From: SB11 sp037968475
GTDB taxonomy: Bacteria; Bacteroidota; Bacteroidia; UBA8524
Length of the DNA: 64,000 nucleotides
NCBI GenBank assembly: GCA_037968475.1
Contig: JBBKVO010000001.1
Span: 1-64,000, forward strand
Direction of reading: 5' to 3'
Shown: positions 36,166 through 45,253 of the stretch, piece by piece
Layout: each line of letters starts with the position of its first letter
Numbering within the stretch: position 1 is the first letter of the stretch
Program-made: the position numbers and the translations under genes
Notes under the pieces: model-generated
What the model was told of the DNA's origin: nothing
The model's input: only the letters and a program-made list of their open reading frames with translations
The model's database searches: none

Positions 36166-37070
36166 CAGATAAACCATTAGTAAGCATTATCACCGTAAAT
36201 TATAACGGGGCACAACACACCCTTGCCCTTTTAGATAGTTTGCAGAAAATAAGCTATCCAAATATTGAGGTATTTGTGGTAGATAATGCCAGCAGCCAAA
36301 GCACTGATAGTATTGTGCAACAGCACCCGTGGGTAAAACTGATAATCAGCAAATCAAATTTGGGGTTTGCGGGAGGAAACAACCTTGCCCTACGCCAAGC
36401 TACAGGAAAATATTGCCTACTGATAAATAACGATACCGAAGTACCCGTAGGTTTTTTAGAGCCTTTGGTTGAAAAGATGGAGCTTGACCCCAAATGTGGC
36501 TGCGTAAGCCCAAAATTGGTATACCACTACGCACCCGATACTATGCAGTATGCCGGCAGCTTTGGTTTTAATATATATACAGGCCGTGCTTTTGCACGCG
36601 GGCATAAGGAAAAAGACAACGGACAGTACAATAGTGTAGAGCCTACAGAAATAGCACACGGTGCAGCAATGATGTTTCGCACATCATTATTACAAGAAAT
36701 AGGTTTGATGGCCGAGTTATATTTTCTATATTATGAAGAAATAGACTATTGCGAACGCATAAAAAATGCGGGATATAAAATTTGGTACGTAGGTACATCG
36801 AAAGTATTACATAAAGAAAGTATGAGCACAGGCAAAAGCAGCCCGTTAAAAACATACTACCTCACTCGTAATCGCCTATTGTTTATACGCCGAAACTTTA
36901 GTGGGTTTGCGAAAATAGTAAGCGTTATATTTTTTTATTGCGTAGCTATTCCTAAAAATTTAGTAACATTGGTAATAAAAAGAGAGTGGAAATTAATATT
37001 ACCCCTATTGCGCGGAGCGTGGTGGAACTTATGGCATTATAATATCCACACTAACGAAATTCTTAAATGA
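36159..37070 (+). CDS. Glycosyltransferase family 2
   Basis: The 303 residues start at GTG 36159 inside the upstream gene's last codons. The GT-A fold begins VSIITVNYNGAQHTLALLDS, with NNDTEVP as the Asp-containing metal site, and YFLYYEEIDYCERIKNAGYK matches rhamnosyl-type GT2 members. A hydrophobic patch (VSVIFFYCVAIPKNLVTLVI) lies toward the end. It is predicted to add a sugar to the growing repeat unit in the cytoplasm. Confidence 0.9.
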   Translation: MVADKPLVSIITVNYNGAQHTLALLDSLQKISYPNIEVFVVDNASSQSTDSIVQQHPWVKLIISKSNLGFAGGNNLALRQATGKYCLLINNDTEVPVGFLEPLVEKMELDPKCGCVSPKLVYHYAPDTMQYAGSFGFNIYTGRAFARGHKEKDNGQYNSVEPTEIAHGAAMMFRTSLLQEIGLMAELYFLYYEEIDYCERIKNAGYKIWYVGTSKVLHKESMSTGKSSPLKTYYLTRNRLLFIRRNFSGFAKIVSVIFFYCVAIPKNLVTLVIKREWKLILPLLRGAWWNLWHYNIHTNEILK

Positions 37071-38242
37071 TAATTTTACAAATAATTGCTTTTATACTAC
37101 TTATTTACTTTGGCACAAACGTAGCCTATCTGTTACTGTTTGCCGTAGCAGGTGCATTGTACCGCCCTAAACAATATGACCACAGAGAGCCCGTAGTTAG
37201 TTTTTGTGTAATGATACCTGCCTATAAAGGTGATGAAGTTATAGTAAACACCGTTATTGAAAACCTTAAACAGCAATACCCCAAAAACCTTTACGACATA
37301 TACGTAATAGCCGATAGTTGCCAACCCGAAACTATTGAAGAGCTTAAAAAGCTTGATGCTACAACCATAGAAGTACAGTTTGAAAACAGTACAAAATCGA
37401 AAGCCATAAACAAAGCCTTTGAAGTAATAGAGCCCAAGTACGACTATGTAGTTTTGCTTGATGTAGATAATGTGATGGAAACCCAGTTTTTGCAAAAGCT
37501 AAACAACAGGCTGGTAAACAATGTACAAATAATACAAGCACACCGTATAGCACTTAATGCCGATACCCCTTTTGCCATACTTGACGGTGCCAGCGAAGAA
37601 ATAAACAACCATATATTTCGTAAAGGGCACGTTGCACTTGGACTTTCGAGCGCATTAATAGGCTCGGCCAAAGCAGCAGGTTTTCAGTTTTTTAAAGATA
37701 TAATGAGCGAAATAGGCGCAGTAGGCGGTTTTGATAAAGAACTGGAACTAAAAATACTACGTCGCCGTATAAAAATATATTACCTTGAAGAAGCCTGCGT
37801 ATTTGATGAAAAAGTACAACAAGGCGAAGTATTCCAAAACCAACGTCGCCGTTGGCTATCGGCACAATTCTACTACTTCCGCAGGTTTGTATTTTCAGGC
37901 TTTGCACAATTATTTCACGGCAATTTCGATTATGCCGATAAACTATTCCAATTCATCATGTTTCCCCGCGTGTTATTGGTTGGCGTGTTATTCATCATCA
38001 CATCTCTAGTATATGCCACAGGTATAGATTTGTACAATAGCACATGGCTGCTGTTTTTAGTGCTAAATGTGGTGGCACTTCTTATATCCGTGCCGCGCAA
38101 ATATTATAACAGCCACACTTTAAAAGCACTTTTAACACTCCCCAAAGCATTTGCCTTGTTTTTTGCTACCCTTTTCAAGCTAAAAGGAGCAAACAAAAAA
38201 TTTATTCATACCCCACACGGGCAAAAAAAGGAGGGCACATGA
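37067..38242 (+). CDS. Membrane glycosyltransferase family 2 (cellulose-synthase-like)
   Basis: The 391 residues have an N-terminal transmembrane helix (IIAFILLIYFGTNVAYLLLF), a GT-A domain with a DVDN metal motif (VVLLDVDNVME) and a QRRRW acceptor motif (QNQRRRWLSAQFYYFRRF), then two or more C-terminal helices. The Q(Q/R)xRW motif marks processive-type GT2 enzymes. It could start the unit or elongate a chain. ATGA overlaps join it to both neighbours. Confidence 0.9.
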   Translation: MIILQIIAFILLIYFGTNVAYLLLFAVAGALYRPKQYDHREPVVSFCVMIPAYKGDEVIVNTVIENLKQQYPKNLYDIYVIADSCQPETIEELKKLDATTIEVQFENSTKSKAINKAFEVIEPKYDYVVLLDVDNVMETQFLQKLNNRLVNNVQIIQAHRIALNADTPFAILDGASEEINNHIFRKGHVALGLSSALIGSAKAAGFQFFKDIMSEIGAVGGFDKELELKILRRRIKIYYLEEACVFDEKVQQGEVFQNQRRRWLSAQFYYFRRFVFSGFAQLFHGNFDYADKLFQFIMFPRVLLVGVLFIITSLVYATGIDLYNSTWLLFLVLNVVALLISVPRKYYNSHTLKALLTLPKAFALFFATLFKLKGANKKFIHTPHGQKKEGT

Positions 38243-39363
38243 GAATTGGAATAGAAGCACAACGGCTTTTTAGAAAGAAAAAACACGGTATGGATATAGT
38301 TGCGCTTGAGCTTATAAAAGCCCTGCAAAAACTTGATACACCACACCATTTTGTAGTATTTGTAAAACCCGATGAAGACGACCAAGTAATACTACCCACC
38401 CATAATTTTGAAATTGTAAAAGTAGAAGGCGGCCCCTACCCTATTTGGGAGCAGGTAAAACTACCCGCAGCCGTTAAAGAACATAAAATTGATGTGCTAC
38501 ACTGCACATCAAACACAGCACCACTAAAGTGTCCCGTGCCTCTAGTTGTTACACTACATGATATAATATACCTCGAAAAACTAAACCTAAGTCAAGGTAC
38601 ATGGTATCAGCGTATAGGCAACCTATACCGCCGTTGGAATGTACCCAAAGTGGTAAAAATAAGCAAAGCCATTGCCACCGTATCAAACTACGAGCGTAAA
38701 CGTATTATAGAACACTTTGGCATACCAGCCGAAAAGGTAACAACAGTATACAACGCCGTTGGCGAACACTTTAAACCCATTGACGATGAAATAGCCCTGC
38801 AAACCATCAGGCTAAAGTATAAACTACCCAAAAGCTATATGTTTTTTTTAGGCAATACCGACCCTAAAAAAAATGTACGTGGTGTGATGGCAGCCCTAAA
38901 ACTGCTAAAAGACCAAAACAAACTACCCTTGCCTTTGGTGATGCCCGACCTTGACCGCGATTACCTACAACGTACCCTTCAAGAGTTAAAAGCTACCGAC
39001 CTAAAAGACAATATAATAACCTGTGGATATGTACCCAACCACGAGTTGCCAAGCATAATAAACAACGCCACTATATTTTTATACCCATCGCTGCGTGAAA
39101 GCTTTGGTATACCCCTGCTTGAAGCAATGGCGTGTGGCGTACCTGTTATCACCTCAAATACATCAAGTATGCCCGAGGTAGCAGGCGATGCCGCCCTGTT
39201 TATAGACCCTTTTAAACCTGAAACATTGGCAGAAAAAATAGAACTGCTAATGAACACGCCTGATTTGCGTGCCGAATTGAAACAAAAAGGATTGAAAAGA
39301 GCACAGCAGTTTAGCTGGGAAAATACAGCCCGCCAAATGCTGCAACTGTACGAGAATATTTAG
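38239..39363 (+). CDS. Glycosyltransferase family 4
   Basis: The 374 residues form a GT-B fold. The N-terminus is MRIGIEAQRLFRKKKHGMDI; the C-terminal donor site has SLRESFGIPLLEAMACGVPV (E-x7-E motif) followed by TSNTSSMPEVAGDAALFIDP. It is a retaining, nucleotide-sugar-using enzyme by family. It overlaps the previous gene by ATGA. Confidence 0.92.
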   Translation: MRIGIEAQRLFRKKKHGMDIVALELIKALQKLDTPHHFVVFVKPDEDDQVILPTHNFEIVKVEGGPYPIWEQVKLPAAVKEHKIDVLHCTSNTAPLKCPVPLVVTLHDIIYLEKLNLSQGTWYQRIGNLYRRWNVPKVVKISKAIATVSNYERKRIIEHFGIPAEKVTTVYNAVGEHFKPIDDEIALQTIRLKYKLPKSYMFFLGNTDPKKNVRGVMAALKLLKDQNKLPLPLVMPDLDRDYLQRTLQELKATDLKDNIITCGYVPNHELPSIINNATIFLYPSLRESFGIPLLEAMACGVPVITSNTSSMPEVAGDAALFIDPFKPETLAEKIELLMNTPDLRAELKQKGLKRAQQFSWENTARQMLQLYENI

Positions 39364-39380
39364 CCACCTTATACGTATAC

Positions 39381-40136
39381 ATGAAAGATTACTACAAGCA
39401 CACCGTTTACCAACACGTTGAAGACTTTAAACGTTTGGATTTTATTGTAGACCAAACCGCCCAATACAACAAGCAAAACAGCAAAGTGCTTGATATTGGT
39501 TGTGGCAACGGCAATATTGCAATGGCACTAGGTAGTTTGGGTTTTAATGTAAAAGGTATTGATGTTGATGAAACATCAATACAAACAGCAAATGATATAA
39601 ATACATTTGCCAATGTAACCTTTGAAGTAGCTGATGCCAACAAGTTTACCATAAACGACGAGTACGATGTGGTAATATGCAGCGAGGTTTTAGAACATCT
39701 ACCCCACCCCGAAGAATTAGTGCAAAGTGCCCACCGCATATTAAAACCGGGTGGTATAATGATAGTTACCGTACCCAACGGTTATGGCCCTCGTGAAACC
39801 ATAATGACTAAACCTATGCAGTGGATGATGCGCAAAGGCTATACCCACCAATTGGTGAAGGTGAAAAAGGCCTTTGGCTATGCCAACGCTACAGAACAAA
39901 GCAGCAACCCTGACTTGACGCATATACAATTCTTCTCGCGCACCAAACTAAGCAATATGATGCGGGGTGCAGGCTTTAGCCAACACGCCTTTGCCAAAGC
40001 CGATTTTTTCGACCGTATATTCCCTTACTCCATGTTGGCCAATCGCAGCCGTGCACTACAAAAACTAGATAGTACTGTTGCCGATGTGCTACCCGCCGCC
40101 TTTACCTGTGGCTTTTATACTGCATGGAAAAAATAG
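39381..40136 (+). CDS. Class I SAM-dependent methyltransferase
   Basis: The 251 residues contain the SAM-binding motif I VLDIGCGNGNIAMAL, the acidic motif II GIDVDE, and VVICSEVLEHLPHPEEL. The C-terminal half varies and carries a His/Tyr-rich segment. In this operon it likely methylates a sugar or a lipid-linked intermediate; the acceptor is unknown. It follows the GT4 gene by 17 bp. Confidence 0.88.
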   Translation: MKDYYKHTVYQHVEDFKRLDFIVDQTAQYNKQNSKVLDIGCGNGNIAMALGSLGFNVKGIDVDETSIQTANDINTFANVTFEVADANKFTINDEYDVVICSEVLEHLPHPEELVQSAHRILKPGGIMIVTVPNGYGPRETIMTKPMQWMMRKGYTHQLVKVKKAFGYANATEQSSNPDLTHIQFFSRTKLSNMMRGAGFSQHAFAKADFFDRIFPYSMLANRSRALQKLDSTVADVLPAAFTCGFYTAWKK

Positions 40137-40146
40137 AAACAACCCG

Positions 40147-41319
40147 ATGAACATAGCAGAAATACTATTTTGGATATTTTTTACCATAGTACTGTACACC
40201 TTTTTTGGCTACGGCATTATAGTATTTATACTAGTGAAGATAAAACACGCCATTTGGCCTAAAAAAACCAATTATGACGCAAGCTTTCTACCCGATATTA
40301 CCCTAATAGTACCCAGCTATAACGAAGCTGATTTTATACTTGAAAAAGTAGAAAACAGCAAAAACCTTGATTACCCCAAAGACAAACTGCATATACTTTT
40401 TATTACCGATGGTAGCGACGATGGCACCTACGAGAAAATAAAAGATATAGAAGGCATTACCGTGATGCACACCCCAGAAAGGGGTGGAAAATCAGGTGCA
40501 ATGAACCGAGCGATGAAGGAGGTTACTACTGAATTTGTAGTGTTTTGCGATGCCAATACCATACTAAATACCGAAGCACTTCGCGAAATAGTGAAACACT
40601 ACCAAGACCCTAAAACGGGTGCGGTAGCGTGCGAAAAACGAATCATACAAAAAGATAAAGAAAACGCCAGCAGTGCAGGTGAAGGCTTGTATTGGAAATA
40701 CGAATCGTTCTTAAAAAAATACGATAGCGATTTATATACCACCGCAGGTGCAGCAGGCGAACTGATGAGCTGCCGCACCAACCTATACCAACACCTTGAG
40801 CCCGATACTTTACTAGATGATTTTATGCTAACCATGCGCATAGCCGAAAAAGGCTACCGCATAGTATACGAGCCACAGGCCTATGCTATGGAAACCGCAT
40901 CAATGTCGGTAAAAGAAGAACTAAAGCGCAAAGTACGTATATGTGCAGGTGGCTGGCAAAGCATAATGCGCTTGGGCAACCTGCTCAATCCATTTTACAA
41001 CCTGCCACTATGGTTCATCTATGTATCACGCAAAGTACTGCGTTGGTCGCTTACCCCGCTGTGCATGCTACTGCTATTGCCGCTAAACATACTTTTAGTG
41101 CTTGATGGCAATATATTCTACATCCTGCTATTACTAGGCCAAATAGCCTTTTACAGTGCTGCCGCCCTCGGCTGGTATTTCGAGAATAAAAAGATGAAGT
41201 TTAAGGCATTTTTTGTGCCCTACTACTTCTTTATAATGAATTACTCAGTATTTGCAGGCTTTATCCGCTTTATTCGCAAACGTCAGTCTGTTCGTTGGGA
41301 ACGCGCTAAAAGGGCGTAG
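40147..41319 (+). CDS. Membrane glycosyltransferase family 2, last gene of the polysaccharide run
   Basis: The frame opens at 40078 inside the methyltransferase, but ATG 40147 (MNIAEILFWIFFTIVLYTFF) starts a membrane helix and gives 390 residues. The GT-A domain begins DITLIVPSYNEADFILEKVE, with FCDANTILN as the metal motif and EDD-like LLDDFML. A KRKVRICAGGWQS segment and three or four C-terminal helices follow. Its last bases are part of a 22-bp direct repeat whose partner lies 1,730 bp downstream. Confidence 0.9.
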   Translation: MNIAEILFWIFFTIVLYTFFGYGIIVFILVKIKHAIWPKKTNYDASFLPDITLIVPSYNEADFILEKVENSKNLDYPKDKLHILFITDGSDDGTYEKIKDIEGITVMHTPERGGKSGAMNRAMKEVTTEFVVFCDANTILNTEALREIVKHYQDPKTGAVACEKRIIQKDKENASSAGEGLYWKYESFLKKYDSDLYTTAGAAGELMSCRTNLYQHLEPDTLLDDFMLTMRIAEKGYRIVYEPQAYAMETASMSVKEELKRKVRICAGGWQSIMRLGNLLNPFYNLPLWFIYVSRKVLRWSLTPLCMLLLLPLNILLVLDGNIFYILLLLGQIAFYSAAALGWYFENKKMKFKAFFVPYYFFIMNYSVFAGFIRFIRKRQSVRWERAKRA

Positions 41320-41321
41320 CT
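41300..41321 (+). repeat. 22-bp direct repeat, left copy
   Basis: A perfect 22-bp repeat starting AACGCGCTAAAAG and ending GCGTAGCT, identical to 43030-43051. Here it forms the last codons of the glycosyltransferase (ERAKRA, stop). It brackets the T9SS-protein gene. Confidence 0.9.
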
Positions 41322-41344
41322 AAAATTGTTTTCATCTTTATAGT

Positions 41345-43000
41345 ATGTCAAAAGCAATATTAATTTTATTATTTACAGTTGCGTACCATATTACTTCTGC
41401 GCAATCCTCTAACTGGAATTGGATTCAAAAAGCAGGATCGCCCGATGGAGATCAATGCAATTCATTAATCTTTGATTCAAAAGGTAATTTTATTTTTACT
41501 GGGATTGTAGACAATAATATTGGCTACATGGTTTTTGGCGATATAAGAAAATCTAAATCACCATATAAATCTGGCTATGTAGCAAAATACAATCAAGAAG
41601 GAAAATCGCTTTGGTTAAATTTGTTAGGAACAAGTTCTGACGGAATTAATTGTACTGATGTCACTACTGATGATCTAGATAATATTTATATAATTGGTGA
41701 TTACATAGACAAGTTAGTCATACACAACCTTATTTTAACAACTCTTCCTGGGGAAAAGCATAGCTTTATTGTAAAATACAATGACAACGGTGATTTACTT
41801 TGGGTAAAGGATTTAGGAAAAAAAAGCATTCTCTATGGCTTACATATAAGAAAAAATGCTCTTTATATTACAGGTAATATAGGCAACGCAACCACTTTCG
41901 AGGGTCTACCTGTAAAATCACACAAAGGCAAATTGGATTATTTTGTTTCTAAGTTTGATACAAGTGGAAACATTATTTGGCTGAACAATGGAGGAGGTAA
42001 TGACTTTGATTTCGGCTTTAATGTAACAACAGACTCAGATGAAAACGTATATATAACTGCTTCGTGTTATACCCCTCCTTTATACGATAATATTGTTATT
42101 GACGATACCTTAGACAATGCTTATTTATTAAAATATTCAAAAGATGGTAGCCTCTGTTGGATAAAAAATGTAGTTAACTATTATACCTATATTAAACATG
42201 GTGGAATTTCAATTGATAAAGAGAATAATATTTATATATCGGGACATTATTATCAGGGGTGCATATTAATGGGTACGCAACAATTATCAAACAATGGTTT
42301 GCTAAATGCTTTTATAGCCAAAACTGATAGCAGTGGGAACTTATTATGGTTCAAAGAAATTACAGGACCAGATGCAGTATGGGTAAAAGATCAAACTATT
42401 GATAGTAAAAGCAACTTATACCTTACAGGACATTATAACAAAGAGCTAAGTATTGATAATAAAACACTAAAAAGCAATCCTGCTGCACCGCAAGATATTT
42501 TTATCACTTGTATAGATTCAACAGGCACTTTACTTTGGATTGAAAATACAGAGGCCTCTATTTACGGAACAGCTAGTACAATAGCTATTAATCCACTTGA
42601 AAATGACATCATTATTGGAGGCGCATTTACAGGTTCAATCAGTTTTAAAGGCAAAACGATATTAAGTGTTAATACAACAGATGACATTTTACTAGCAAGC
42701 CTCAACAATAATTTACTTACTTCAACTGGCAAACTTGGAACACCAGAGCATACTGTAAGCATATTTCCCAACCCAACTCCTAATGGCTCTTTTCAATTAA
42801 CCTTTAAAAATATTTTACAATCAAACAATCAATATAAGTTAGTAGTATTAAATTCTGTGGGCATAAAGGAAATAGAAAGAAACATATCACCTAACGACAT
42901 AGATAATCTACAAATACACCTTCCTAACAAAGGATTATTCTACGTTAAACTTTTGGATGCTAATAACACTACGCTTTTTACAAAAAAAATTGTTTACTAA
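41345..43000 (+). CDS. T9SS-exported protein with SBBP-like repeats
   Basis: The 551 residues carry a signal peptide (MSKAILILLFTVAYHITSAQ) and many repeats of the type FDSKGNFIFTGIVDNN, YNDNGDLLWVKDLG and KDGSLCWIKN, which form SBBP/beta-propeller-like blades. It ends in a T9SS type A sorting domain (VSIFPNPTPNGSFQLTFKN, KLVVLNSVGIKEIERN, GLFYVKLLDA). It is predicted to be secreted or surface-attached. Codon and base use look more AT-rich than the preceding glycosyltransferases, and the gene is bracketed by a 22-bp direct repeat, so it was probably inserted after the operon. Confidence 0.88.
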   Translation: MSKAILILLFTVAYHITSAQSSNWNWIQKAGSPDGDQCNSLIFDSKGNFIFTGIVDNNIGYMVFGDIRKSKSPYKSGYVAKYNQEGKSLWLNLLGTSSDGINCTDVTTDDLDNIYIIGDYIDKLVIHNLILTTLPGEKHSFIVKYNDNGDLLWVKDLGKKSILYGLHIRKNALYITGNIGNATTFEGLPVKSHKGKLDYFVSKFDTSGNIIWLNNGGGNDFDFGFNVTTDSDENVYITASCYTPPLYDNIVIDDTLDNAYLLKYSKDGSLCWIKNVVNYYTYIKHGGISIDKENNIYISGHYYQGCILMGTQQLSNNGLLNAFIAKTDSSGNLLWFKEITGPDAVWVKDQTIDSKSNLYLTGHYNKELSIDNKTLKSNPAAPQDIFITCIDSTGTLLWIENTEASIYGTASTIAINPLENDIIIGGAFTGSISFKGKTILSVNTTDDILLASLNNNLLTSTGKLGTPEHTVSIFPNPTPNGSFQLTFKNILQSNNQYKLVVLNSVGIKEIERNISPNDIDNLQIHLPNKGLFYVKLLDANNTTLFTKKIVY

Positions 43001-43029
43001 TCCCCACAAACGCCAAAGCGTGAGATAGA

Positions 43030-43051
43030 AACGCGCTAAAAGGGCGTAGCT
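43030..43051 (+). repeat. 22-bp direct repeat, right copy
   Basis: Identical to 41300-41321. Here it has no coding context, being directly followed by a dispersed repeat fragment. This fits a relic of the original 3' end after an insertion or duplication. Confidence 0.9.
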
Positions 43052-43059
43052 GCCTGCGG

Positions 43060-43145
43060 GTTGTCATCCCGAACTTGTTTCGGGATCTCAATCGACATTG
43101 AACATTAATTGCTATGAGATGCTGAAACAAGTTCAGCATGACTAA
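43060..43145. repeat. Dispersed repeat, GTCATCCCGAACTTG family
   Basis: GTCATCCCGAACTTGTTTCG is followed by GGATCTCAAT and, at the far end, GATGCTGAAACAAGTTCAGC ATGAC. The ends are inverted with respect to each other. Related copies lie at 43677, 45450, 55116, 55385 and 55709. Confidence 0.8.
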
Positions 43146-43436
43146 AGGATGGTTGTCATTCTAGGCTTGCCAAAGGGATAGCTTTCATCCCCTTACCCCT
43201 TCTCTAAATTTATAGAAGATTGCTGTTATTTAGTTTTGGCTTTCCCATAAAATTGGGGTGAGTTAAACCCAATTGCTATTTTTTAGGATGCGAGTAAATT
43301 GGTATAGTCGCACACAAGAGAGATAATGCAAAGCAAATTTCTCCAACAACAATCAACCAATAACCACCAACTAATATAACATAAGGTGTTTTATTTCACA
43401 ATAAATTCATCTTTACAAAAAAATTACAAACAAAAA

Positions 43437-43469
43437 TTTGCTAACACCAAAAATTATTATTTACCTTTG
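43437..43469 (+). promoter_or_regulatory. Bacteroidota housekeeping promoter of the rtcB leader
   Basis: TTTG (43437-43440), 21 bp, then TACCTTTG (43462-43469), a perfect TAnnTTTG box. Transcription would begin near 43475. Confidence 0.7.
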
Positions 43470-43543
43470 CACAGCAAATAAGATAAATACAAGAAGTTTA
43501 ACCCTCTAACGAAATTAAAACAGTGCTAAAGTACACAAACATA

Positions 43544-43606
43544 ATGCAAGCAGATAGTCCACAAGATGGTCATCTACACGTTCGTGTGCCAAAGCATAAA
43601 AGTTAG
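43544..43606 (+). CDS. Possible 20-residue leader peptide
   Basis: The ATG frame encodes MQADSPQDGHLHVRVPKHKS. A GTG 21 bp upstream (43523) would lengthen it to 27 residues (VLKYTNI added). It lies between the leader promoter and the terminator. Composition is hydrophilic and His-rich. It may be a chance frame. Confidence 0.25.
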   Translation: MQADSPQDGHLHVRVPKHKS

Positions 43607-43635
43607 CTGATAACTTTTTCGCCCCGATATATAAG

Positions 43636-43667
43636 GCCCCGAACGTAGCAACGCTCGGGGCTTTTTT
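43636..43667 (+). terminator. Intrinsic terminator of the rtcB leader
   Basis: GCCCCGAACG-TAGCAA-CGCTCGGGGC is a stem of about 9 bp with one mismatch, followed by TTTTTT. It lies 132 bp before the rtcB start. Confidence 0.85.
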
Positions 43668-43676
43668 GTTTTCATT

Positions 43677-43776
43677 CAGTCATGCTGAACTTGTTTCAGC
43701 ATCTCATTAGCAATTTTAATGCAATGGAGAATGAAATCCCTAATCCCGAAAGCATTCGGGACGAGATGACAGCAAT
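43677..43776. repeat. Dispersed repeat abutting rtcB
   Basis: GTCATGCTGAACTTGTTTCA is followed by GCATCTCATT, a short middle, and CCCGAAAGCATTCGGGACGA. It is the same family as 43060 and 55116. It lies between the leader terminator and the rtcB start, and its open frame artificially extends rtcB by 39 codons. Confidence 0.8.
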
Positions 43777-43798
43777 TTTTTTTAAAACAAAACAAAAA

Positions 43799-45253
43799 AT
43801 GGCAAGAAGATTAAAAATCACTAACCACGATTTAACAGCTTTAGGAATAAGCGACAAAGAGTTGCTAAAACAACTGGGACGAGTGGCAAAAGTGATGACA
43901 AATAGAAATGGCGAGGCAAAAGCCAACGTTTTAGAACTGGTGAAGCAAGCATGGGACGACCCGCAAACGGTGGAAAAAGACAACAACCACCCCTTTGCAC
44001 ACCTTGCCCCTGCTATTGCCCAATATAAAAACAGCTTTGTGCCTGCTAGTGAGCCAAAGGCTTTTAGGCTGCACAAAGGAATTGACTACAAGGTATTTGG
44101 GAGCGAAAACATAGAATACTCTACGCTTAATCAGATGGATTTATCTATGAAGTTGCCCATAAGCAAAGCGGGTGCATTAATGCCCGATGCTCATTTGGGC
44201 TACGGTTTGCCCATTGGCGGTGTATTGGCAACGGATATAAATACCATTATACCCTATGCGGTGGGCGTAGATATAGCCTGCCGTATGTGCCTTAGCGTGT
44301 TTGATTTGCCCGCCAGTGTTTTAGGCGGCGAACAAGACCGACTAAAAAATATGCTGCAACAGCATACTGTTTTTGGTACGGGCGGTGAAACTAAAATACG
44401 ACACGATGAAACCTTGTTTGATCGTAAGGAGTGGGAAGCCTTTTCTACCCTGAAACGACTAAAAGACAAGGCGTGGCGACAATTGGGGACATCGGGCACG
44501 GGCAACCATTTTGTTGAATGGGGCATTATAGATATTACAACTCCTGTAGTAGGGTTTAATGTACCTGCGGGGCAATATCTGGCACTGCTTTCACACTCAG
44601 GGTCTCGCGGATTTGGGGCAAGCATAGCCAATATGTACAGCCGTATAGCTATGCAAAAAACCAAATTGGTAAAAGAGGTGAAGCACTTGGCTTGGTTGGA
44701 TTTGGACAGTGAAGAGGGGCAAGAGTATTGGTTGGCTATGAATTTGGCGGGAGACTATGCCAGCGCCAACCACCACGAGATACACAACAAAATAGCACGG
44801 GCACTGCACCAACGCCCTATAGCTAGGGTAGAAAACCACCACAATTTTGCGTGGAAAGAAACCCTACCCAATGGCGAGCAGGCAATGGTGCACCGCAAGG
44901 GGGCAACCCCAGCAGGCAAAGGTGTACTGGGCATTATACCAGGTAGCATGGCAACACCCGGCTATGTGGTTGTAGGTAAAGGTGAGCCTAGCGGACTCAA
45001 CTCGGCGGCACACGGTGCAGGCAGGGCGATGAGCCGTAGCAAGGCAAAAGAAAACATCACCCACCACCAGCTAAGAAAACGGTTAAGTGCCGAAGGAATA
45101 AAACTGATTGGCGGCGATGTGGACGAAGCACCTATGGCCTACAAAAACATAGAGCAGGTAATGGCTGCGCAAACTGATTTAGTGGATGTTGTAGCAAAAT
45201 TTACCCCAAAAATAGTGCGCATGGCCGATGGCAAAGAACCTAGTGAAGACTAA
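43799..45253 (+). CDS. rtcB: RtcB-family RNA ligase
   Basis: ATG 43799 (MARRLKITNHDLTALGISDK) gives 484 residues; codons from 43682 are repeat-derived and rejected. RtcB joins 3'-phosphate or 2',3'-cyclic phosphate ends to 5'-OH ends using GTP and Mn. Visible signatures are PDAHLGYGLPIGGVLA, the metal Cys in GVDIACRMC, TGNHFVEW, HSGSRGFG, and the guanylylated His H405 in NSAAHGAGRAMSR. The usual partner genes (rtcA, archease) are absent. It is preceded by the leader RNA unit, which suggests RNA-based control or a dedicated RNA partner. Confidence 0.94.
   Translation: MARRLKITNHDLTALGISDKELLKQLGRVAKVMTNRNGEAKANVLELVKQAWDDPQTVEKDNNHPFAHLAPAIAQYKNSFVPASEPKAFRLHKGIDYKVFGSENIEYSTLNQMDLSMKLPISKAGALMPDAHLGYGLPIGGVLATDINTIIPYAVGVDIACRMCLSVFDLPASVLGGEQDRLKNMLQQHTVFGTGGETKIRHDETLFDRKEWEAFSTLKRLKDKAWRQLGTSGTGNHFVEWGIIDITTPVVGFNVPAGQYLALLSHSGSRGFGASIANMYSRIAMQKTKLVKEVKHLAWLDLDSEEGQEYWLAMNLAGDYASANHHEIHNKIARALHQRPIARVENHHNFAWKETLPNGEQAMVHRKGATPAGKGVLGIIPGSMATPGYVVVGKGEPSGLNSAAHGAGRAMSRSKAKENITHHQLRKRLSAEGIKLIGGDVDEAPMAYKNIEQVMAAQTDLVDVVAKFTPKIVRMADGKEPSED

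Larger units (their letters stand above)
43001..43436. other. Intergenic region with direct-repeat partner and dispersed-repeat fragments
   Basis: This holds the right copy of the 22-bp direct repeat (43030-43051), then a dispersed-repeat fragment at 43060-43145 (GTCATCCCGAACTTG...GAAACAAGTTCAGCATGAC). Featureless AT-rich DNA leads up to the rtcB leader promoter. No gene is seen. Confidence 0.7.
43475..43668 (+). ncRNA. Leader/small RNA unit upstream of rtcB
   Basis: A roughly 190-nt segment runs from a good promoter to a strong intrinsic terminator, directly before rtcB. It contains a possible 20-codon frame (listed), a CACGTTCGTG hairpin and an AGTTA-GCTGA-TAACT hairpin. It may be a small RNA, for example a substrate or partner of the ligase, or an attenuator leader. 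No known RNA family is recognised. Confidence 0.4.
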
